Source: an uncultured Clostridia bacterium
Lineage (GTDB): Bacteria > Bacillota > Clostridia > Christensenellales > Pumilibacteraceae
DNA: 60,740 bases
Direction: 5' to 3'
Assembly (NCBI GenBank): GCA_934270565.1
Contig: CAKQPR010000010.1
Location: 1 to 60,740, forward strand
Shown: positions 35,517-43,949 of the stretch, piece by piece
Layout: each line of letters opens with the position of its first letter
Position numbering within the stretch: the first letter of the stretch is position 1
Notes under the pieces: generated by a model
What the model was told of the DNA's origin: nothing
What the model saw: the letters and a program-made list of their open reading frames with translations, nothing else
The model's database searches: none
Position numbers and translations under genes: made by a program

Positions 35517-35541
35517 CAATCGGTACGAAGTGTTGTATACT
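35513..35541 (+). promoter_or_regulatory. Activator-type promoter of the DUF4838 gene at 35589
   Basis: TATACT (35536-35541) lies 17 bp after AAGACA (35513-35518), which is a poor -35 box covered by the second half-site, as expected when an AraC protein recruits RNA polymerase. Confidence 0.65.
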
Positions 35542-35588
35542 TATCTCAAACGGCGCGAGCCGACGATAAAACCGAACCGAGGGCGAAT

Positions 35589-37310
35589 ATGAAGATCTTA
35601 CTTAACGGAACAGAAATCAACGATTTTTGCGTGAAAAGCGGCGATTTTCCGCAAACCGCGACCGCCGAAAAATACTTTCGCGGGTACGTCGAAAAACTCA
35701 CAGGCAAAAAAGTCTCGGGCAATGCGGGCGAAGTGAGGTTTATATACGACGGGGAGAGCGACGACGGCTTTACCGTTTCGCTCGATAAAAACGCGCTCAC
35801 GTTTTCGGGCGGCAAACGCGGCGTTATTTACGCCGTTTTCGAGTTTCTCAAAAAGTGCGGTTGCAGATTTTTCACGCCCGAGCTCGAAACGTACCCGACC
35901 GCCGACGTAAGTTTAACCGATTTTACCGACAGACAACTCAGTCCGTTTTTGTTCCGCGACGTGCTGTCGATTTACACTTCTGACAAGAAGTGGAGCCTTA
36001 AAAACAGGCTGAATTCGTGCCTTTGGAATCAGCGCCGTTTCACCGAGGCGGAGGGCGGCGGATGGAAATTCGCGGGGATTCCCGCGCATACTCTTACGGG
36101 CGAATTTCTGCTCGCGCCGTATGCCGAAACTCACCCCGAGTACTTCTCGCTTGTGGACGGCAAGCGCATGACCGACCGTATGGGGCAGGTCTGCATGACC
36201 TCGGACGAAGCCGTAGACGCGGTTGCGGAAGAGGTGAAAAAACTTCTCGTAAATAACCGAGGTTGCAATATCGTTTCGGTAAGTATGGGCGACAACAAGA
36301 ATTTCTGCACCTGCGAAAAATGCCGCGAAAAGACGGCGCGCGTGGGGCTTGCGCGGGCGTATTACGACTTTATCAACGCCGTCGCGTACAAAATTTACGA
36401 GTATCGCCCAGACGTTCTCGTGCATACTTTCGCGTATATGAACCTGTGCGATATCGGCGACGAATTCGCGCTCGCTCCGAATATTATGATCCAGTACTGC
36501 ACGGGGGGCTGCACGATTCACCCGATCGGCGGCTGCGAGCATAACGCGGATCAGGCGAAAAACCTCGCGGTCTGGTCGAAAATGTGCAAAAACGTGTTTA
36601 TCTGGGACTATATCAACTGCTTCAAGTACGAGCTTATGGATATGCCCACCGTCTATAATTACTCCACAAATCTGCGCACGTTCGCCCGTAACGGCGTAAA
36701 AGGCGTGTTCAACGAGGGCGCGCACGATACCGCCTACGACAAAAACTGCGGCTTCGTCGGTATGCCCGAGCTCCGCGGTTATCTTATGAGCGCGGCTATG
36801 TGGAATCCGTTTATGTCCGACAAGGAATATCAAATCCATATCGACGAGTTCTGCGCGGCTTTCTACGGCGAGGGAGGCAAAGCGGCGGCAGAGTATGTAA
36901 AGCTTCTGTACGAATATTCGAGAAGCAGTCACGCAACCTACGACTGTAACGATTTCGGAACGCCCTGCGCCGTCACGAATTATATCGACAAGGACAAAAC
37001 CGCCGAGTTCCTTTCCCGCGCGTATGCGCTCGTAAAACCCGCGGCGGAGGCGGCGAAAGGCGAATTCGTTCCGCGCCTCGAAAAACTCCTTATCGAAATC
37101 ACCTATTACGACCTGTTTCATAATATGGAACGCACGCTCGAAGGCGGCACGGACGAGGACAAGCGCGCCGCTTACGAAAAGAACGAATGGCTCGTCCGCA
37201 AGCTCCGCGAGTACGACGTAAGGCTTACTTTCTGGGGCAAAACGGGCGCCGACCAGCAAAAGAACCTCGACCCGACCGTTCCCCCGAGCAAGTGGGATTA
37301 CAGCTGGTAA
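35589..37310 (+). CDS. DUF4838 protein, second copy
   Basis: This 573-residue protein has no signal peptide. An N-terminal alpha/beta domain (LTFSGGKRGVIYAVFEFLKKCGCRFFTP) precedes a barrel with the DUF4838 signature VSMGDNKNFCTCEKCREK at about 233-250. Later conserved segments include IQYCTGGCTIHP and WDYINCFKYELMDMPTVYNY. It resembles the gene at 17083 in layout but differs in sequence throughout, so it is not a recent duplicate. It forms a single-gene unit with its own AraC-type promoter and a bidirectional terminator. GAGGGCG is a weak ribosome binding site. A glycan-processing role is inferred from context. Confidence 0.75.
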   Translation: MKILLNGTEINDFCVKSGDFPQTATAEKYFRGYVEKLTGKKVSGNAGEVRFIYDGESDDGFTVSLDKNALTFSGGKRGVIYAVFEFLKKCGCRFFTPELETYPTADVSLTDFTDRQLSPFLFRDVLSIYTSDKKWSLKNRLNSCLWNQRRFTEAEGGGWKFAGIPAHTLTGEFLLAPYAETHPEYFSLVDGKRMTDRMGQVCMTSDEAVDAVAEEVKKLLVNNRGCNIVSVSMGDNKNFCTCEKCREKTARVGLARAYYDFINAVAYKIYEYRPDVLVHTFAYMNLCDIGDEFALAPNIMIQYCTGGCTIHPIGGCEHNADQAKNLAVWSKMCKNVFIWDYINCFKYELMDMPTVYNYSTNLRTFARNGVKGVFNEGAHDTAYDKNCGFVGMPELRGYLMSAAMWNPFMSDKEYQIHIDEFCAAFYGEGGKAAAEYVKLLYEYSRSSHATYDCNDFGTPCAVTNYIDKDKTAEFLSRAYALVKPAAEAAKGEFVPRLEKLLIEITYYDLFHNMERTLEGGTDEDKRAAYEKNEWLVRKLREYDVRLTFWGKTGADQQKNLDPTVPPSKWDYSW

Positions 37311-37406
37311 TACGACAAAAACCGCATTAAACCGACAAAACAATCGATAAACGGCAATAAACCGCAAAAAACTTCAATAAATACCGATAAACATACGAAT
37401 ACAACG

Positions 37407-37440
37407 AAAAATCGACGACAAACGAATGTCGTCGATTTTT
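37407..37440. terminator. Bidirectional terminator between convergent genes
   Basis: AAAAATCGACGAC and GTCGTCGATTTTT form a perfect 13-bp stem with an 8-nt loop, with T-runs on both strands. It serves the DUF4838 gene and the convergent araC gene. Confidence 0.92.
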
Positions 37441-37472
37441 TTACTACCGAAAGTTTATACTAACCGTGCGGG

Positions 37473-38393
37473 TTAATCGCTACGATCTATCGCTTCGCCG
37501 TAAGGGTTTACGCTCGATTTTACGACGGTATTGTCGGCGTTCGAGGAAGCGTCGGCGATATTCGAGAAGCGGTGGCGGTATTTCGCGGGCGAAACGCCGT
37601 GCCAGAGCTTGAATTCGTGCGTAAAGTGGCTGAGCGACGAAAACCCTATCATATTCGATATGACGAGCGTATTGTAGTTCGTGTTTTCGAGCAGGTTTCT
37701 GGCATAGTTCAGCTTGACCTGCTTGAAATAGCTCGCCATAGTATTGCCGGTGTACTGCTTGAACAGCCGCGAAAGCTGCATGTGAGAGTAGGCGTAATCG
37801 GCGCATATCTGCTCGACGTTTTTTCCTATACCGTCCTCCGATTTCATCGACTGAACGATCTTTTTTATTATGGCGGGCATAGCGTTCTGCTCGGCTTGAA
37901 TGAGCGAGCGGTAAACGAGCTTTATGACGTGCGCAAACACCATCTTGACGTACGCCGCCTGAGTTTCGAGGTCGTCCGAGTCTATCGTCTGCAACGCCTG
38001 AACGTCCTGAACGAAGTCGCTCATTTGCGACTCGCTGAGGTTCACCGCGAAGTCTTTTGCGTGATTTAACAGATCGTCGTACAGCGTCGGCGAGATTCCG
38101 TCGCACATTTTCTTCATAAGCGTGGACTTTATAAAGAACGAAATGTGTTGCGATTCGTACCCTTCGACGTCCGAAAAATAATGATAGTCCTGCGGCTTGA
38201 GAAGATACAGTCTCTGCCGCTCGATAAGCTCTTCCGTGCCGTTGAGGTGATGCATTATCTTGCCGTGCGACATTATAAAACATTCCCAGTGTTCGACGTG
38301 AACGTGAGGTTCTTTGTACGTGCCTTGCAGAACGTGAAAACACATCCCCGTGCTGTTATAGAGTTTATTCTTCGGAAACGGATTGTAATTCAT
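37473..38393 (-). CDS. AraC-family regulator, candidate master regulator of the 35.5 and 38.5 kb promoters
   Basis: The 306-residue protein has an N-terminal cupin sensor (GTYKEPHVHVEHWECFIMSHGKIMHHLNG read in parts, then QRLYLLKPQDYHYF), similar in outline to ChbR-type regulators of amino-sugar operons. The C-terminal double helix-turn-helix runs from about 195 to 285 (VEQICADYAYSHMQLSRLFKQYTG; ISNMIGFSSLSHFTHEFKLWHGVSPAKYR). It lies between the two promoters that carry the same 21-bp tandem half-sites and is divergent from the second, which makes it the likely binder. The first ATG (38393) has no ribosome binding site and lies 6 bp past a consensus -10 box, so the mRNA may be leaderless. 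Confidence 0.9.
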   Translation of the reverse strand: MNYNPFPKNKLYNSTGMCFHVLQGTYKEPHVHVEHWECFIMSHGKIMHHLNGTEELIERQRLYLLKPQDYHYFSDVEGYESQHISFFIKSTLMKKMCDGISPTLYDDLLNHAKDFAVNLSESQMSDFVQDVQALQTIDSDDLETQAAYVKMVFAHVIKLVYRSLIQAEQNAMPAIIKKIVQSMKSEDGIGKNVEQICADYAYSHMQLSRLFKQYTGNTMASYFKQVKLNYARNLLENTNYNTLVISNMIGFSSLSHFTHEFKLWHGVSPAKYRHRFSNIADASSNADNTVVKSSVNPYGEAIDRSD

Positions 38394-38399
38394 ACGTCC

Positions 38400-38428
38400 A
38401 TTATACCCCGCGCGGCGAAAATTGTCAA
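38400..38428 (-). promoter_or_regulatory. Consensus promoter of the araC gene at 37473-38393
   Basis: On the minus strand, TTGACA (38423-38428), 17-bp spacer, TATAAT (38400-38405). The start of transcription would fall at or next to the A of the ATG. Confidence 0.85.
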
Positions 38429-38442
38429 CGTAAAACGCGCAA

Positions 38443-38481
38443 TGTTATAAAAACGCAAATTTTTGTTATAAATCAGCAAGA
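38443..38481 (+). promoter_or_regulatory. Tandem AraC-type operator, two half-sites 21 bp apart
   Basis: TGTTATAAAAACGCAAAT (38443-38460) and TGTTATAAATCAGCAAGA (38464-38481) have starts 21 bp apart and match the pair at 35478-35516. They lie between the divergent promoters. Confidence 0.75.
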
Positions 38482-38510
38482 CGCGGGGGGGGGGGTACAT
38501 ATTGTATACT
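38478..38510 (+). promoter_or_regulatory. Promoter of the 38586 block with an 11-G spacer tract
   Basis: TATACT (38505-38510, within TTGTATACTTAT, also found at 35533-35544) is preceded by AAGACG (38478-38483). The spacer is 21 bp and contains eleven consecutive G residues (38485-38495); the sister promoter has 17 bp. Slippage in the G tract would change spacing. Confidence 0.6.
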
Positions 38511-38585
38511 TATTTTACGAAAAAATTTCGACGCGCCCGAGGCGCGTTGATACGAAAAAGTCAGACAAGGTAAGGAGTTAAGAAA

Positions 38586-40385
38586 ATGAACAAAAAGAGT
38601 TTGTTGTCTCTGTTTCTGGCGATCGTTATGAGCGTGTCGCTTTTCGCGTGCACTCCGGCGTCTCCCGATACCCCCGATAATCCAGATAGTCCCGCTCCCG
38701 CTACGGGCGCGGTTTACGACTTCGGGAAGGGCGAGCGGACATATACCGCCAAAGCGCCGAATACCGTCGTACCCGATTTTTCGGGAGTTACGAACGAGAT
38801 GAAGGTAATCAGCTGGAGCTCGGTGGACGGAAACGACGTGCAGAGAGATTATTTCAAAACCGCGGGATTCAATACCACCTACATACAGCTTTACGAGGGC
38901 TACGTCGTGGGCACGGAAGCGGGTCGCGAAAAGCTTCGCAAGCTTTGCGAGTACTACTCGGCAAACGATATCGATTTCTATTACGTCGTAAACAACGGAT
39001 GGCAGACCAGAGGCAACGGTATGCAGCTCGAAGCGTCCAAAGGGCCGAACTATTTCTACCGCTCGCTTCGGGTTTTCCTCGACGCGGGGCTCGATCTTAC
39101 GCAGTATTCCACGTTCAAAGGCATACTCGTTTTCGACGAGCCCGGGGGAGAATACGGCACGATAAAGTCGAAAATTTACAACGATTTCGACTTCCTCGTC
39201 GGCAATTACGACAGCGACGGCGACGGAGTCCCCGACACGTGGCGCTTTAAGTACGACGCTTCGAACAAGTTTATCGAAGGCGGCGACTATACGAATTCCT
39301 CGGGGCAGATAAAACATATCAATTTGCTCGAGGACTGGTTCGGCGCGGGCGGCTACAAGGTAAAGACCGAGGACGGCGAAAAGTACGTTTACGGTCCGAG
39401 CCAGTACGAAATTTTCAAGTCGCTCTGGGGCGAAAACGGCGTCTTTAAAACCGGAACGTACAAGGATTACGAATTCCGAATCAATATGGCGGGCTCGTTC
39501 AAATACGACCTCGAACAATTCGACGCACGTATGCTCCCGATAATAGTCGCGGACGGCGGCAAAATCACCGTTTCGATCGACCATTACGCGCTCGGTTACG
39601 ACGCGCAGAAAGACGAGCCGAAATTCAACACCTCGCGCGTTCTCGAAGTGTGGGCATACGGCGCGGATATGAAAAAGCGTTACGGCGTCGATCTCGACGG
39701 ATTTCTTCTTACCGGTCAGCAGAACGTAGTCGAGGGTTTTGCCCGCGGCGACGACGCGGACGGGTTCTGGAGCGAATCGGAAATGCGCTGGCAGTACTAC
39801 AGCACGATGGCGTTCGGCGCGGACAGCATGCAGTATTTCGTGTACTACACGATGGGCACGGAAGTGGGCTCGGGGCAGTACCTCGGCGTTATAGACTCCG
39901 CGGGGCGCGCTCCCACAAAAGCCTACGAGTACTCGAAAAACGTCAACGCCGAAGCGCAGAAAATGTACAAAGCCACCTCCGGTTTCGATTTCGAAGGTGC
40001 GATCTGCTCGGTAGGCACGCGTAACAAAAACGGTTACAACGACCTGTTCGACAACCTGTCGGCAAAGTACAAGGTAAGAAAACACGACCTTATAAATTCG
40101 TTTACTTCCACCCGCGACACGCTCGTGACCTGCTTCAAAAATTCCGATTACGACGCGTTTATGCTGATGAACGTCGAAGATCCGTACTACAAGCGCACCG
40201 ACAAAGTGACGATCGGATTTAACGGCGCAACCCGCGCTTACGTTTACGGCAGAACGAAACAATCCCTCTCGGGCGCCGAAACCGAATATTCGGACGTTGA
40301 GGGGCGGGTAGTGGAACTTGATGGCGGCAAACTCACTCTGGATATCGACTACGGCGACGCGGTGTTCGTCGTTCCTCTTGCTTAA
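38586..40385 (+). CDS. Surface lipoprotein with predicted TIM-barrel enzyme domain, family unassigned
   Basis: The 599-residue protein has a lipoprotein signal (lipobox SLFAC at about 18-22) and a Pro/Asp-rich linker. Residues 60-480 look like an alpha/beta barrel (MKVISWSSVDGNDVQRDYF; FNTTYIQLYEG; FKGILVFDEPGGEYG), and the last 80 form a beta-sandwich (KVTIGFNGATRAYVYG). GILVFDEPGGE is a plausible acidic active-site strand. DSDGDGVPD at 209-217 is a calcium-binding loop of the thrombospondin type 3 kind. I cannot name the family. It is the first gene of the block under AraC-type control, and would process glycans outside the cell for the importer encoded next. Confidence 0.6.
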   Translation: MNKKSLLSLFLAIVMSVSLFACTPASPDTPDNPDSPAPATGAVYDFGKGERTYTAKAPNTVVPDFSGVTNEMKVISWSSVDGNDVQRDYFKTAGFNTTYIQLYEGYVVGTEAGREKLRKLCEYYSANDIDFYYVVNNGWQTRGNGMQLEASKGPNYFYRSLRVFLDAGLDLTQYSTFKGILVFDEPGGEYGTIKSKIYNDFDFLVGNYDSDGDGVPDTWRFKYDASNKFIEGGDYTNSSGQIKHINLLEDWFGAGGYKVKTEDGEKYVYGPSQYEIFKSLWGENGVFKTGTYKDYEFRINMAGSFKYDLEQFDARMLPIIVADGGKITVSIDHYALGYDAQKDEPKFNTSRVLEVWAYGADMKKRYGVDLDGFLLTGQQNVVEGFARGDDADGFWSESEMRWQYYSTMAFGADSMQYFVYYTMGTEVGSGQYLGVIDSAGRAPTKAYEYSKNVNAEAQKMYKATSGFDFEGAICSVGTRNKNGYNDLFDNLSAKYKVRKHDLINSFTSTRDTLVTCFKNSDYDAFMLMNVEDPYYKRTDKVTIGFNGATRAYVYGRTKQSLSGAETEYSDVEGRVVELDGGKLTLDIDYGDAVFVVPLA

Positions 40386-40388
40386 ACT

Positions 40389-41363
40389 ATGAAAAACAAC
40401 GAAAATTACAATTACGGCGGCGGTGCGGTTCCCATACACAAACAGACGTTCTTCGAAAAAAGGTACGCCGACCTTCCGCGCTCGCTTCGCAAAGGCAAAA
40501 CGACTTTTCTTTTAAGTATGCTCGTATTGCCGCTTTTAGGCTTCTTCGTATTCTACGTCGGCGTAAATTTCACGGGAATTCTGCTCGCTTTTCAACAGCC
40601 TACCGGTATCGTGAACGGCGTCGAAACGTTCGAATGGTCGCTCGTGCAGTTCACGCGCGTGTGGGAAGCGCTCGCTTCGGGCGGCGGCAGCCTCGCGATT
40701 TCGGTGAAGAACACGTTTCTGTACTTCGCGCTCGATATGGCGATAATGCTCCCGCTTACCTTCCTTATCGCGTACTACTTCTCCAAAAAACTCCGCATCG
40801 CGGGCTTTTTGCGGATTTTACTGTTCCTCCCGAGCATGATGAGCTCGGTAGCGGTGGTTTCGATGTTCAAAAACGCGATCGCGTTCAACGGACCCATTGC
40901 GATGATAGCGGGCGAGGGGTACAAAAACCCGCTCTCGTCTCCCGCCACCGCAACGCCTACTATAATGTTCTATCAGTTTTTCTTCGGATTGTCGGCTAAC
41001 GTTCTGCTGTTTCAGGGCGCGCTCAACCGTATCCCCAAAGAAGTGCTCGAGAGCGCGAAACTCGACGGCGCGACCGAACTCAAAGAAATAAGGTATATGG
41101 TTCTCCCGATGATGATGTCCACGTTCTCGACGATAGTCATACTTCACGTTACGGGACTGTTCAACGCTTCGGGTCCCATCCTTGTAATGACGGGCGGCGC
41201 GAACAACACCTCGACAATCAGCTTCTGGATCTACCTTAAAACCGTGGAAGAAGCCAACTACAATATGCCCGCAGCGCTCGGACTTTGCCTGACGGTGATT
41301 TCGCTTCCGATCGTCATGCTCGTAAGAAAACTGCTTATGCCCAAAGAGGACATCGAGTACTGA
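40389..41363 (+). CDS. CUT1-family sugar ABC transporter permease, first subunit
   Basis: This 324-residue membrane protein has six predicted helices after a 45-residue cytoplasmic N-terminus, and the EAA loop (LNRIPKEVLESAKLDGATELKEIRYMVLP read in parts at about 212-240). The ATG is 3 bp after the preceding stop and no ribosome binding site is visible, so its translation is probably coupled to the lipoprotein gene. It is the partner of the next permease and the binding protein at 42299. Confidence 0.9.
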   Translation: MKNNENYNYGGGAVPIHKQTFFEKRYADLPRSLRKGKTTFLLSMLVLPLLGFFVFYVGVNFTGILLAFQQPTGIVNGVETFEWSLVQFTRVWEALASGGGSLAISVKNTFLYFALDMAIMLPLTFLIAYYFSKKLRIAGFLRILLFLPSMMSSVAVVSMFKNAIAFNGPIAMIAGEGYKNPLSSPATATPTIMFYQFFFGLSANVLLFQGALNRIPKEVLESAKLDGATELKEIRYMVLPMMMSTFSTIVILHVTGLFNASGPILVMTGGANNTSTISFWIYLKTVEEANYNMPAALGLCLTVISLPIVMLVRKLLMPKEDIEY

Positions 41364-41372
41364 GGAGAAGAT

Positions 41373-42242
41373 ATGATTTTCGCAAAAGTTAAAAAACCGA
41401 AGAAAATGTCGCCCTTTCTGTGGGTAATGTCGGTATTTCTTATAGTCTGGGCGGTAGTGTTTCTCACGCTGTGGGGCTGGCTGCTTCTCAATATGTTCAA
41501 AACGACGGCGCAGTACAAGGACTTCGACCTCGGCGGTTCGCTCGCGTTCCCGTCGCCGTTTACGTTCGAAAACCTCGGCAAAGCATTCACTCGTCTCGCC
41601 GGCTTCGGGTACAGCGTGCCCGTAATGGTTTTTAACTCGCTGTGGCGCGTTATCGGCTCGATAATCATTTCGCAGCTTTGCGCAAATGCCGTGGCGTACT
41701 CGCTCGCAAAATACAAATTCCCCGGGCGCGACCTCATCTACTGGACGATTATCGTCATGATGATGCTGCCCGTCTACGGCACGATGCCCGCTCAGCTCCG
41801 ACTTTACAAAACGCTCGGAATGTACGATTCGCCGCTCGTTCTTCTCGGCGCGATCGGTATCGGCGGCACGCTCATACCGTATTCGTGCTACAAAAACCTG
41901 AGCTGGACGTACTCCGAAGCCGCTTTCATCGACGGCGGCGGACACTATACCGTGTTTTTCCGCGTAATGCTCCCGCAGATGACGAGCGTAATCACCGCGC
42001 TGTCGGTCACTTCGTTCATCGGCGGCTGGAACGACTATATGAATACCATCGTGTATATGCCCTCGTACCCCACGCTCGCGACCGGAATTTACTACTTTCA
42101 GGACGCCGTGGGCAAGCGCACGGGCGACTATCCGGTGCTTTTCACCGCAATCACGATGAGCGTTCTACCGGTAGTCGTGCTGTTCTGCTGTTTCCAGAAA
42201 ACGCTGCTCAGCATCGACATCAGCGGCGGACTTAAAGGCTGA
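41373..42242 (+). CDS. CUT1-family sugar ABC transporter permease, second subunit
   Basis: The 289-residue protein has six predicted helices and the EAA loop region (YKNLSWTYSEAAFIDGGGHY, about 173-192), as in MalG-type subunits. GAGGAG lies just before the ATG and the gap to the previous gene is 9 bp. Its sequence is clearly distinct from the permease at 24692, so the two importers are not recent copies. Confidence 0.9.
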   Translation: MIFAKVKKPKKMSPFLWVMSVFLIVWAVVFLTLWGWLLLNMFKTTAQYKDFDLGGSLAFPSPFTFENLGKAFTRLAGFGYSVPVMVFNSLWRVIGSIIISQLCANAVAYSLAKYKFPGRDLIYWTIIVMMMLPVYGTMPAQLRLYKTLGMYDSPLVLLGAIGIGGTLIPYSCYKNLSWTYSEAAFIDGGGHYTVFFRVMLPQMTSVITALSVTSFIGGWNDYMNTIVYMPSYPTLATGIYYFQDAVGKRTGDYPVLFTAITMSVLPVVVLFCCFQKTLLSIDISGGLKG

Positions 42243-42298
42243 AAATCGTCGCTGATCGGCGGCGTAAACAAATAAACGACAGGGAGGTCGAAAGACTT

Positions 42299-43885
42299 AT
42301 GAAAAAGAAAATTCTGAGCGCCGTTCTCGGCGCGGTGATCGCGGCTTGCTCGCTCGCGGGGTGCGGCGTCACCAACTCCAACCTCAAAGAGCCCGAAAAG
42401 GGACTTATTCAGATTTCCGCGTTCGACGGCGGCTACGGGCTCGAATGGCTTCAGATGGCGGCGGACGAGTTTATGCGGCTTAACAGCGGCAAAACCGTCA
42501 CTATCCGCACTCTCAACACGAATACCGACTGCACGCAGGCTCATACCAACGTGAAATCGGGTATCTACGTCGGCGATATTCTTTACGATACCGTCTCGGT
42601 AAAGACCGACGCGGCGCTCGGGCTTTACAAGGATTTAGGCGAAGTTTACGACTTAAAGCCGGACGGCGAGGACGGAAAAACCGTAAAGGAAAAGCTTTCC
42701 GACGACGTGTTATGGGCAATGAAACACTGGAACGGCAACTACTATTCGATGCCCGTTTTCGACGGAATGTACGGCTTCCAGTACAACAAGACCAGCCTCG
42801 ACGCGATCCTCGGCGACGGCAACTGGGAGGTTCCGAGAACGACCGACGAGCTTTACGCGCTTTGCGGCAGGGTGGCGGCGACGGGCAACGTTCCGTTTAT
42901 CTACACGCTCGACAACGAAGGCTACTATCCGCAGTTCATAATCAACGAGTTTTACTACCAGCTTTGCGGCTACGAAAACGTCCGCAACGCAAGTATCGGA
43001 ATGGTAAACGGCGAGCGCGATATGACCGGCGAAACTCTTTTCGAGCTTGAGGGCAGAAAGGAAGCGGTCGAGGACGCGGCGCGGTTTTTCGACGGAAGAG
43101 GGCAGATGACGGACCGCTCGACGGTAAACGGCGGACTGTCGTTCATACAGGCGCAAGGGTACTTCTGGGGCGTGAACGTCGGACAGGGCACAACCGGCGC
43201 GGGCAAAACCAAACTCGCGGCGTTTATGATCAACGGCGACTGGAACTACAACGAGACCCGAGCAAGCTACGGCGACACCAAGAACGCCGATATCCGCTTT
43301 ATGGAAACGCCCGTTTCGAGTAAGTTCGTCGATCTTCTCGACACGCTTGACGACGATGAAGAGCTTTCCGCGCTCGTGAAAGCCATCGACGAAAACGCTT
43401 CGGCTATACTCGGTTCCGCCGAAACGGTAAGCACGAACACGATAATAGGCGACGGCTACGAGGTCTCGAAAAGCGACTTTATGCGCGTTTACGAAGCCCG
43501 CAGAATCTGCATGACCACGCTCAACCAGCAGCTTCTGTCCGTGCCCGCGAACTGCGGCGACTTCGAGCTCGTCAAGGAATTTCTCAAGTTCATGGCTTCG
43601 GACACCGTTCAGTACTACAAGGCGGTTTGCCTCAACGGCGTTTCCACACCGTTCAACCGCAACGGATTCGAGGGCGTGACGAGAAACGAATTCATAAAGT
43701 CAAAAGAGGACATCGTGGCAAAAGACGCGATCGTTATGACTATGGTTTCGCAATCGCCGATCGCCACGTTCTATTCGCTCGCACCCACAATGGTAGACGC
43801 TCCGAGCAGACTTTACAACGGTACTTTCGCCGATTACGCGGTGTCCGACGCCTACAAAGGTACGGTTACGGGCGCGTACAGATAG
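42299..43885 (+). CDS. Extracellular solute-binding lipoprotein of the second CUT1-type importer
   Basis: This 528-residue lipoprotein (lipobox LAGC at 19-22) has the two-lobe layout of family 1 binding proteins: ISAFDGGYGLEWLQMAADEF at the N-terminus, YYSMPVFDGMYGFQYNKTSLD at the hinge and a helical C-terminus. AGGGAGG precedes the ATG. Unlike the first block, the binding protein follows the permeases here. The 1942-residue lipoprotein gene is 64 bp downstream. Confidence 0.88.
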   Translation: MKKKILSAVLGAVIAACSLAGCGVTNSNLKEPEKGLIQISAFDGGYGLEWLQMAADEFMRLNSGKTVTIRTLNTNTDCTQAHTNVKSGIYVGDILYDTVSVKTDAALGLYKDLGEVYDLKPDGEDGKTVKEKLSDDVLWAMKHWNGNYYSMPVFDGMYGFQYNKTSLDAILGDGNWEVPRTTDELYALCGRVAATGNVPFIYTLDNEGYYPQFIINEFYYQLCGYENVRNASIGMVNGERDMTGETLFELEGRKEAVEDAARFFDGRGQMTDRSTVNGGLSFIQAQGYFWGVNVGQGTTGAGKTKLAAFMINGDWNYNETRASYGDTKNADIRFMETPVSSKFVDLLDTLDDDEELSALVKAIDENASAILGSAETVSTNTIIGDGYEVSKSDFMRVYEARRICMTTLNQQLLSVPANCGDFELVKEFLKFMASDTVQYYKAVCLNGVSTPFNRNGFEGVTRNEFIKSKEDIVAKDAIVMTMVSQSPIATFYSLAPTMVDAPSRLYNGTFADYAVSDAYKGTVTGAYR

Positions 43886-43949
43886 GCTCTCGAGGACAAT
43901 CGGAACGTTCTGGATCTGTTGAAATAATCCATTTACGGAGGGAAATGTT

